37,500 nt of DNA, from positions 1 through 37,500 of the forward strand of contig NZ_CAKZMJ010000014.1 in the NCBI RefSeq assembly GCF_937128415.1, read 5' to 3'. This stretch comes from an uncultured Caldilinea sp. Lineage in GTDB: Bacteria; Chloroflexota; Anaerolineae; Caldilineales; Caldilineaceae. The stretch's first letter is position 1, and every line of letters starts with the position of its first letter. Below the pieces are notes generated by a model that made no database searches, was not told where the DNA came from, and was given only the letters and a program-made list of their open reading frames with translations. The position numbers and the translations under genes are program-made. This document shows positions 18,012 through 37,500 of the stretch, one piece after another.

Positions 18012-18461
18012 ATGACAACGCGCCTCAGCCGCCTTCAATCCTACACGCTGGTGCTCATCCAGTTCGGTGCGCTGCTTGCGCTTGCCGCAACAGGGCCGTG
18101 GATCGCGCGTCATCCTGTGTTCCTGGCCATGGAGATCGCTGCGTTGGCGTTAGGGGGCTGGGCGGTTCTGACCATGCGCATCCGTCGTCTGAGCGTGCTT
18201 CCCGATGTGCGCAAAGGGAGCCGCCTGGTGCGCGAAGGCCCGTATCGATGGATTCGCCATCCCATGTACGCTGCAATTTTGCTCGGCGCCTTGGCGCTGG
18301 TGCTCGATGCGCCGACGCCGCTGCGCTGGGGCGTTTACGTGGTGTTGGCGGTCGATCTGCTGGTCAAGCTCAACTATGAAGAGCAGTTGTTGGCGGCCGC
18401 CTTCCCGGCCTATCGAGCTTATCAAGAGACAAGCAAACGCCTGATCCCGTTCATTTATTGA
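18012..18461 (+). CDS. Isoprenylcysteine carboxyl methyltransferase (ICMT)-family membrane protein
   Basis: This 149-residue membrane protein has about four hydrophobic helices. The motif REGPYRWIRHPMYAAILLG, followed by an NYEEQLLAAAFPAYRAYQ segment, is typical of the bacterial ICMT/PEMT-like superfamily, whose members bind S-adenosylmethionine at the membrane surface. The substrate, a lipid or small molecule, is unknown. It lies 47 bases after malQ and 13 bases before the lysoplasmalogenase-like gene, which suggests one transcript concerned partly with lipids. Confidence 0.85.
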   Translation: MTTRLSRLQSYTLVLIQFGALLALAATGPWIARHPVFLAMEIAALALGGWAVLTMRIRRLSVLPDVRKGSRLVREGPYRWIRHPMYAAILLGALALVLDAPTPLRWGVYVVLAVDLLVKLNYEEQLLAAAFPAYRAYQETSKRLIPFIY

Positions 18462-18474
18462 GGGGAGGAGCGCC

Positions 18475-19128
18475 GTGTTCGCCAGCTTCGTCTTCACTGC
18501 AGTTGCGATCTGCTCAGGAATCGCCTACATCTGGGCGACTTACGCAGGGGGCCCTGCGCTGCGCTATCTCTTCAAGCCGCTGACGACGGCGCTGATCTTG
18601 CTGGTTGCGCTGACGTTGCCCGATCCGGTTTCACCGCTCTATCGCATCCTGATCGGAGCGGGCATTCTCTTCTCGCTGGCGGGCGACGTTTTCCTGATGT
18701 CGCCCGGGGATTTCTTCCTCTGGGGGCTGGTCAGCTTTCTGATCGCCCATCTCTTTTTCATTGCAGCCTACCTGGAGCAGGCCGGTTTTCGCGTGCACTG
18801 GTTCTTCCTAGCCTTGTTTGCGATCTACGGCTTCGTTCTTCTGTATCTGCTCTGGCCGCATGTCGGCGCGCTGCGGCTGCCCGTGCTGATCTATGCGCTT
18901 GTCCTGCTGTCCATGGGCTGGCAGGCCGGCGAGCTGTGGTGGAGCATGCGCAGCCTCTCTGCACTGCTGGCGCTGGGCGGCGCGCTGCTCTTTCTTGCGT
19001 CCGACTCCATTCTGGCGCTTGACAAATTTCGAGCGCCGATCCCTCATCGCGATCTATGGATCATGAGCAGTTATTACGCCGCCTTGATCTTGATTGCATG
19101 GTCCGTGCAGCGCTTTGAACGGGTCTGA
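18475..19128 (+). CDS. Lysoplasmalogenase-like YhhN/TMEM86 membrane protein
   Basis: This 217-residue protein has eight predicted transmembrane helices and belongs to the YhhN family. The human homologue TMEM86B hydrolyses the vinyl-ether bond of lysoplasmalogens. Conserved features are YLFKPLTTALILLVAL near residue 30, SLAGDVFLM near residue 62, and LFLASDSILALDKF near residue 177, with the Asp residues expected in the active site. The GTG start is supported by GGGGAGG about eight bases upstream. Bacterial members are rarely characterised, so activity on plasmalogens is only a family-level expectation. Confidence 0.85.
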   Translation: MFASFVFTAVAICSGIAYIWATYAGGPALRYLFKPLTTALILLVALTLPDPVSPLYRILIGAGILFSLAGDVFLMSPGDFFLWGLVSFLIAHLFFIAAYLEQAGFRVHWFFLALFAIYGFVLLYLLWPHVGALRLPVLIYALVLLSMGWQAGELWWSMRSLSALLALGGALLFLASDSILALDKFRAPIPHRDLWIMSSYYAALILIAWSVQRFERV

Positions 19129-19134
19129 TCAAAC

Positions 19135-20850
<1,716 letters not shown>

Positions 20851-20880
20851 GCGCCGACAAAGACGCCGCGCCATCCCTTC

Positions 20881-21468
<588 letters not shown>

Positions 21469-21489
21469 TGATCTCTGCGCGCCTACGCT

Positions 21490-21518
21490 TTGAGCTATCG
21501 ACGTTTCAATGCTATGAT
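21490..21518 (+). promoter_or_regulatory. Promoter of tig
   Basis: TTGAGC (21490-21495) and TATGAT (21513-21518) are separated by exactly 17 bases, about 92 bases before the trigger factor start. I see no obvious operator around it. Confidence 0.6.
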
Positions 21519-21594
21519 TAACCAGTTACTGAACAGGCGTCGAAATCAGAGCGCACGCCGCCGGCCAGAGAAACTTGTGTCTACATACAGGAAG

Positions 21595-24117
<2,523 letters not shown>

Positions 24118-24135
24118 GGCGAGATCGCTCCACAG

Positions 24136-24172
24136 CGTTTGGCGGCGGTCCTTCGACGGTCGCCGCCAAACG
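24136..24172 (+). other. Hairpin between clpP and clpX
   Basis: CGTTTGGCGGCG (24136-24147) pairs perfectly with CGCCGCCAAACG (24161-24172) around a 13-base loop. No U-tract follows, so it is not a standard terminator. It might stabilise the clpP message or adjust the ClpP to ClpX ratio. Confidence 0.6.
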
Positions 24173-24192
24173 TATAGAGACAACCGGAAGAG

Positions 24193-25632
<1,440 letters not shown>

Positions 25633-25734
25633 TCGACGCCGTTCTGCGCGGGCAAAAGTAAATGCATCGCATGGACGCCTCAGCGCCGTATACGTGCTCA
25701 TAACATTCTCTTCATTTGAATGTTCGATAATGGA

Positions 25735-25774
25735 GGAGACGAGGCGTCGCTTGCGCCCGTCTCCTTTTTCTTTT
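25735..25774 (+). terminator. Strong intrinsic terminator after clpX
   Basis: GGAGACG (25735-25741) pairs with CGTCTCC (25758-25764). After a single bulged A the stem continues with GGCG and CGCC around a 7-base loop. The tail is TTTTTCTTTT. Just upstream AACATTC (25702-25708) and GAATGTT (25718-25724) form another small inverted repeat. Confidence 0.88.
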
Positions 25775-25879
25775 CCGCTTCGGCAGCGGCGCATCTCCGA
25801 CGGCCCACAGCGCGCCACAGTGGACAACGGTTCGTCCAAGCAGCCTGGCGTGCGCTCTTTTCACGCAAAGGAAGAGACC

Positions 25880-29026
<3,147 letters not shown>

Positions 29027-29034
<8 letters not shown>

Positions 29035-29602
29035 ATTCTGGCTGGTGCGCCATGGGCAGACCGATTGGAATCTGCAAGGGCGCTATCAAGGGCAGGCGGA
29101 CCCGCCGCTGAACGAAACAGGCGTCCAACAGGCGCAGGCCGCGGCGGAAGCGCTGGCCGGCCGTTGTTACGCTGCGCTCTACAGCAGCGACCTCGAACGC
29201 GCCCGCGTCACCGCCGAGATCATCGCCAGGCGCCTGGGGCTGGAGGTCATCGTCGATCCTCGCCTGCGCGAGGTGAATCAGGGCGCGTGGGAAGGGCTGC
29301 TCGTTACAGAAATTCAAGAGCGCTATCCGCTAGAATGGGAGGCGCGGCAGCGGGATCGTCTCCGCTTTCGCGCCCCGGGCGGCGGCGAGAGCGTAGAGGA
29401 CGTGGCGGCGCGCATCTGGGCGGCGATGGACGACATCGCCCGGCGCCATCCTTGCGAGGCTGTGATCGTGGTGTCGCATGGCCTGGCGTTGGCGACGATG
29501 CTCTGCCGCGTGCAGAACATTCCGCTTGCGCAGGCGCGGGAGCTGATCCCGGACAACGCGGAGATTGTGCGCCTGGAATGGAATCCGCCCTTTGCGCAAT
29601 GA
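29027..29602 (+). CDS. gpgP: Histidine phosphatase, probable glucosyl-3-phosphoglycerate phosphatase
   Basis: This 191-residue member of the phosphoglycerate-mutase-like histidine phosphatase branch has phosphohistidine H9 in RHGQT, the acid E82 in REVNQGAWEG and the second His H151 in VVSHGLA. On sequence alone it could be an alpha-ribazole phosphatase or a general phosphatase. The eight-base overlap with the gpgS gene argues strongly that it removes the phosphate from glucosyl-3-phosphoglycerate to give glucosylglycerate. Mycobacterial GpgP belongs to the same superfamily, whereas that of Persephonella is a HAD enzyme. The symbol rests on context. Confidence 0.82.
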
Positions 29603-29608
29603 GCGCGG

Positions 29609-29652
29609 CCCTCACCCCCTGGCCCCCTCTCCCAGCATTGGGAGAGGGGGAA
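29609..29652. repeat. Hairpin repeat between gpgP and the GH63 gene
   Basis: CCCCCTCTCCCA (29623-29634) and TGGGAGAGGGGG (29639-29650) form a perfect 12-bp stem with the loop GCAT, preceded by CCCTCACCCCCTGG. Sequences of this form occur as dispersed intergenic repeats in many bacterial genomes, which I state from general memory. No U-tract follows, so the downstream hydrolase gene may still be read through. Confidence 0.65.
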
Positions 29653-29788
29653 GAGAGCGCCGGAGCTGCGGCTCGCAGCCGCAGGTTCTGGCACACCGTC
29701 ACGTCACGCCGGAGGCGATGCTCTGTGCTGCCCATTCGCCGATGCAGGGGCGAGCGTTTTTGACGGAGGATTACAGAGGAGAAGATCG

Positions 29789-31579
<1,791 letters not shown>

Positions 31580-31588
31580 GGCGGCGCT

Positions 31589-32719
<1,131 letters not shown>

Positions 32720-32753
32720 TGCGAAAATTCACCAGCAGGGAGTGGGAAACGCG

Positions 32754-32960
32754 CTATTGCGGGACGTTGAGCGGGGAAAACAGGCACTGTCCCAGCAAAG
32801 TCATCGCAAAAAATGCAGCGATCAACATCCACATCCAACTGGGAAAGCCGCCGGTCTGCGTGCGCTTCTTGGGCGGTTTGGGTTTCGGCAGCGGCGTCTG
32901 ACAACGCCAGCAGACCTCTTTATCGTCAGGATTCCAGGTCTTGCAGTTTGGGCAGTCCAT
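32754..32960 (-). CDS. Small zinc-ribbon membrane protein
   Basis: This 68-residue protein starts MDCPNCKTWNPDDKEVCWRC, giving two CxxC knuckles (C3-x2-C6 and C17-x2-C20) that form a zinc ribbon. A Lys/Pro-rich linker and one C-terminal transmembrane helix (WMWMLIAAFFAMTLLG) follow. I chose ATG 32960 because GAGGAG lies nine bases upstream. A longer reading to 33041 would put unrelated residues in front of the ribbon. The function is unknown. It is placed directly before mutY on the same strand. Confidence 0.8.
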   Translation of the reverse strand: MDCPNCKTWNPDDKEVCWRCQTPLPKPKPPKKRTQTGGFPSWMWMLIAAFFAMTLLGQCLFSPLNVPQ

Positions 32961-33076
32961 GTAAATTGCTCCTCGTGCTGCGCAGTACACAGGTATCGTA
33001 GCACAACCGTGATATGGATGCGAAACTGTCTCAAGTCTCAAGAATCGGTTTGCAGATTTGGAGATGCGATTTCATA

Positions 33077-34372
33077 ATGGGCGATATGACCGCCATCGAA
33101 CTGCTCAATCAAACGAACTTTCGCCGCAGGCTGGATCAGTGCATCCACTGCGGCCTGTGTTTGCCCGCCTGTCCGACCTACGCCGTCGATCAACGGGAGG
33201 CCGACAGCCCGCGCGGGCGCATCGCCTTGATGCGCGCCGCGGCTGAAGGGCGGATCGGGCTGGAAGGGGCCTTCGAGGAGCACATCGAGCTGTGTCTCGG
33301 CTGTCGCGCCTGCGAGACGGCCTGTCCTTCGGGCGTTCAGTATGGTCTGCTGCTCGAAACGGCGCGAGCCGCCCTGGCGCAGGAAAAGGCGCGCACGAGA
33401 CGCGCACAGCTCGCAGACTTGGTGCAACGGATAGGGTTGCGCAGCTTGCTGCCCCATCGTCGTCGCCTGCGCTGGCTGGCGCGCGGGGTGTGGCTCTATC
33501 AACGCCTTGGCCTCGCCCGCTTGGCGCAATGGGCGCTTCCACATCTGCCGCCTGCCCTGACCACGATGGAGGGAATGACGCCGCCCGTCAATTTAAATTT
33601 CCTAGACCTTTCACAGCCTGCGCCTGCGCTTGGCCCCAGGCAAGGCAAAGTCGCCTTTTTTGTCGGCTGCGTGCAGGACGCGTTTTTAGCCGGCGTCAAT
33701 CGCGCCACGGTGCGCGTGCTGCAGCGCAACGGCTATGAGGTGCACTTTCCGCCAGCGCAGACCTGCTGCAACGCCGCCGCACTCCACAGCGGCGACGTCG
33801 AATTTGCACGTGCGCTGGCGCGGCGCAACATCGACGCCTTCGCCGACGGGGACTTTGCCGCAATCCTCAACAACGCCGGCGGCTGCGGCGCAGCCCTTAA
33901 AGGCTACGACCACCTGCTGGCGGATGATCCGCTCTATGCAGACCGCGCCCGAAGCTTTGTCGCCAAAGTCAAAGACATCCATGAATTTCTGGCCGACCAC
34001 CTGCACCATCCGCCCACCGGCCATATCCAGGCGCGCGTCGTCTACGTTGACTCGTGCCATCTCCGCCATGGGCAGAAAGTCGTCGGTCCGCCGCGTGCGC
34101 TGCTGCGCGCCATCCCCGGCGTCGATCTGGTCGAATTGCAGCAGCCGGACATGTGCTGCGGCAGCGCCGGCGTCTACAACCTGTTGCAGCCGGAGATGGC
34201 CAATCAGGTGCTCGACGCCAAGCTGGCCGATGTGCGCAGCGCTCACGCCAATATCATCGCCACGGCGAACACCGGATGTTATCTGCAGATGATCTACGGA
34301 GTCAAACGAGCAGGGTTGAACGCCACGGTCATGCACGTCGTCGAGCTGCTGGAGCGGGCGTACACCAATTAA
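33077..34372 (+). CDS. glcF: Glycolate oxidase iron-sulfur subunit-like protein
   Basis: This 431-residue iron-sulfur electron-transfer subunit has two [4Fe-4S] ferredoxin motifs, C22-x2-C25-x2-C28-x3-C32 and C73-x2-C76-x2-C79-x3-C83. Two CCG domains follow (FVGCVQDAFLAGVN with QTCCNAAALHSG, and VDSCHLRHGQ with DMCCGSAGVYN). This is the layout of GlcF, which passes electrons from glycolate or lactate oxidation to the quinone pool. No GlcD-type FAD subunit gene is adjacent, so a partner such as D-lactate dehydrogenase is also possible. ATG 33077 was chosen over an upstream ATG at 33014 and one at 33086. GGAG lies 13 bases before it. Confidence 0.88.
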   Translation: MGDMTAIELLNQTNFRRRLDQCIHCGLCLPACPTYAVDQREADSPRGRIALMRAAAEGRIGLEGAFEEHIELCLGCRACETACPSGVQYGLLLETARAALAQEKARTRRAQLADLVQRIGLRSLLPHRRRLRWLARGVWLYQRLGLARLAQWALPHLPPALTTMEGMTPPVNLNFLDLSQPAPALGPRQGKVAFFVGCVQDAFLAGVNRATVRVLQRNGYEVHFPPAQTCCNAAALHSGDVEFARALARRNIDAFADGDFAAILNNAGGCGAALKGYDHLLADDPLYADRARSFVAKVKDIHEFLADHLHHPPTGHIQARVVYVDSCHLRHGQKVVGPPRALLRAIPGVDLVELQQPDMCCGSAGVYNLLQPEMANQVLDAKLADVRSAHANIIATANTGCYLQMIYGVKRAGLNATVMHVVELLERAYTN

Positions 34373-34450
34373 TGCTGATGCGCAGCTCCATAAATGTCTT
34401 GTTGGTTGGTGAGGATTCCCACCCTCGTCGATGCAACCTGCACACCGGAT

Positions 34451-34541
34451 GCGGCGCTGATTCATATACGCGCCGCTTGACTTCAGTGCGTGATGCGCGT
34501 TCCGTGCGTTCGACCTGTCTCGCGCAACACGCATCACGCAC
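34451..34541. repeat. Two hairpins between convergent glcF and kinase genes
   Basis: GCGGCGC (34451-34457) pairs with GCGCCGC (34470-34476), followed by TTGACTT, a possible weak glcF terminator. GTGCGTGATGCG (34486-34497) pairs perfectly with CGCATCACGCAC (34530-34541) around 32 bases that contain further GCGTT and CGCAAC variants. The second structure looks like a repeat element rather than a standard terminator. The rest of the 225-base gap is non-coding. Confidence 0.5.
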
Positions 34542-34597
34542 CAACTCATCCCAAGCAGAACCTGTTCACGCTCCACGACGAATCTCGCCGAGCGATC

Positions 34598-36208
<1,611 letters not shown>

Positions 36209-36280
36209 CGGAAAACTCCTATCATTCGTGGAAGATCATTTTGATTTTGTTTGAAGTCGCTTCGTAGGGAGTATGCTTAC

Positions 36281-36309
36281 AAGATACACGATATGCCCGC
36301 CATCATCAA
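36281..36309 (-). promoter_or_regulatory. Possible promoter of the pentulose kinase gene
   Basis: On the minus strand TTGATG (36309-36304) and TATCTT (36286-36281) are 17 bases apart and about 75 bases before the start codon. Each box matches four of six consensus bases. Confidence 0.4.
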
Positions 36310-36394
36310 GCGCAACATGGCGACTGATAAAGTCTCTGAAGGAGAGATCGAGGAGGAGCCAGCCGCCGCCAGAAGTTGAGACGTCCTGGCTGAT

Positions 36395-36444
36395 AAAAAA
36401 CGGTTAGAAACCGGTCTCTGTTGCCAGAGGCCGGTTTCTAACCG
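36395..36444 (-). terminator. Strong intrinsic terminator of the lysWX operon
   Basis: CGGTTAGAAACCGG (36401-36414) pairs perfectly with CCGGTTTCTAACCG (36431-36444). Inside, CTCTG pairs with CAGAG around TTGC. On the minus strand the hairpin is followed by six U residues (A run at 36395-36400). It lies 35 bases after the lysX stop. Confidence 0.9.
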
Positions 36445-36478
36445 ACGGCGATTCCCGCCGCGTCACTTGCAGCGATGC

Positions 36479-37414
36479 CTACGCGCTCGCCCCGGATGTC
36501 AGCGACACCGGTTTTGCCTCCGGCCCGCCGTTCGTCCAGCCGTTCGCCGCCGCCCAGCCCTCTTTTGCGACGCGCAGGCAGAAGTCCACCACCTTGGCCG
36601 GAATGTTGACGCCGGTCGGCGCGATGCTGTTGCGGAACTCCATCGTGTAGTTCACTTCATTGACCAACAGCCCGCGCTCCGGGTCCTCGAAGACGTCGAT
36701 CGCCACCACGCCGCCGCCGACCGCCTTCGCCGCCCGCACGCAGAGGTCGTTGAGCTCCGGCGTCACCGGGCAATTGCTGGCCTTGCCCCCGCGCGCCGTG
36801 TTGGTGATCCAGTGATCGGAGGTGCGATAGATGGCAGCGATGGTCTCGTCGCCGACGACAAAGGCGCGAATGTCGCGCAGCGGCTTGTGGATGTATTCCT
36901 GGATGTAGAAGATCGAATGATGATAAGAGCCGAGCACTTCCTTGTGCTCCAAAATCGCCTCGGCGGCCTCGCGGTCGTTGATCTTGCTGAGCAGACGCCC
37001 CCAGGAGCCCACCGCCGGCTTGAGCACGACCGGATAGCCGAGCATCTCGATGGCTTCGAGAGCGCTCTCCTGCGTGTAGGCGACCAGGCAGCGCGGCTGC
37101 GGCACGCCGGCCGCGGTCAGCGCGCTGGTGGTCTGCAGCTTGTTGCCGCAGTTGTCCGCCACCAGCGCAGTGTTGACCGTCTTGACGCCCTGGTCGTTGA
37201 GGATGCGCAGGCTGTAGAGTGCGCGCCCATGGCTGATGCAGCGCTCGACGATGACATCGAAGTCTCGAAAGCGCCGGCCGTCTCCCCGAGCCGTGATGTC
37301 AAAGATCAACGTGTTGTCGTCGATCAGCTCGAGATCGACTCCACGGCGGTCGAACTCCTCAAAGAGCAGCTTCTCCTCGGCGCGCACGCGCGAGTAGAGA
37401 ACCCCCACCTTCAT
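36479..37414 (-). CDS. lysX: Alpha-aminoadipate--LysW ligase LysX
   Basis: This ATP-grasp ligase has 311 residues. LysX links the amino group of alpha-aminoadipate to the C-terminal Glu of the carrier LysW, the first protected step of lysine synthesis by that route. The opening MKVGVLYSRVRAEEKLLFEE, the ATP-grasp segment VVLKPAVGSWGRLLSKI and the metal/substrate segment LLVNEVNYTMEFRNS are all typical of LysX. The ATG at 37414 follows the lysW stop by one base. A GTG at 37423 would overlap lysW and is less like family starts. A dual role with glutamate (ArgX activity) is known in some relatives and cannot be excluded. The operon ends at the terminator 36395-36444. Confidence 0.93.
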   Translation of the reverse strand: MKVGVLYSRVRAEEKLLFEEFDRRGVDLELIDDNTLIFDITARGDGRRFRDFDVIVERCISHGRALYSLRILNDQGVKTVNTALVADNCGNKLQTTSALTAAGVPQPRCLVAYTQESALEAIEMLGYPVVLKPAVGSWGRLLSKINDREAAEAILEHKEVLGSYHHSIFYIQEYIHKPLRDIRAFVVGDETIAAIYRTSDHWITNTARGGKASNCPVTPELNDLCVRAAKAVGGGVVAIDVFEDPERGLLVNEVNYTMEFRNSIAPTGVNIPAKVVDFCLRVAKEGWAAANGWTNGGPEAKPVSLTSGASA

Positions 37415-37415
37415 C

Positions 37416-37500
<85 letters not shown>

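Overview
The window is a 37.5 kb, GC-rich, densely coded bacterial chromosome segment. I see no insertion sequence, prophage, CRISPR array, tRNA or rRNA. The gene content suggests a filamentous Chloroflexota bacterium of the Caldilinea/Anaerolineae type: LysW-dependent lysine biosynthesis, a glucosylglycerate cassette, a double-ACT SerB, an R3H/AAA ATPase of the Ycf45 type, and an ABC sugar operon without its own ATPase. The taxon is an inference from this content, because I could run no database search. Layout 1-10.3 kb: the 5' end of fabF (minus) with tandem TTGA...TCAA palindromes upstream, a terminator, and a polytopic membrane protein (minus). Then comes serB (plus). Next is a five-gene carbohydrate operon on the minus strand, transcribed in the order SIS-domain protein, lipoprotein binding protein, two ABC permeases, FGGY sugar kinase. 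It is driven by an almost consensus promoter with an 18-bp palindromic operator just downstream of the -10 box. The operator core resembles the sites of NagR/DasR-type GntR repressors. Behind it lies a secreted protein of unknown function. Layout 10.3-21.5 kb: a GNAT-like protein coupled by a GTGA overlap to an R3H/AAA ATPase, then tmk with a cyclic-di-AMP receptor (DarA/PstA) gene, then a convergent FmdB-type zinc ribbon. A plus-strand run follows: gmk, rhomboid protease, malQ, a small membrane methyltransferase, a YhhN/TMEM86 protein and a CocE-type hydrolase. A lone minus-strand 6-phospho-3-hexuloisomerase-like gene follows. Layout 21.5-25.8 kb: the protein quality-control block tig-clpP-clpX, with a good promoter before tig, a pair of 12-bp direct repeats before clpP and a strong terminator after clpX. 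Layout 25.9-31.6 kb: the most interesting part, a four-gene plus-strand cassette. It encodes a GT4 glycosyltransferase, a fusion of two universal-stress-protein domains to a glucosyl-3-phosphoglycerate synthase (GpgS), a histidine phosphatase that fits the missing phosphatase step (GpgP), and a GH63 hydrolase of the mannosylglycerate/glucosylglycerate hydrolase type. Together they could make, extend and recycle the compatible solute glucosylglycerate, with the stress domains as a possible built-in sensor. Layout 31.6-37.5 kb: mutY with a small zinc-ribbon membrane protein (minus), a GlcF-type iron-sulfur protein (plus), an FGGY pentulose kinase (minus), and lysW (C-terminal part only) followed by lysX (minus), ending at a strong intrinsic terminator.
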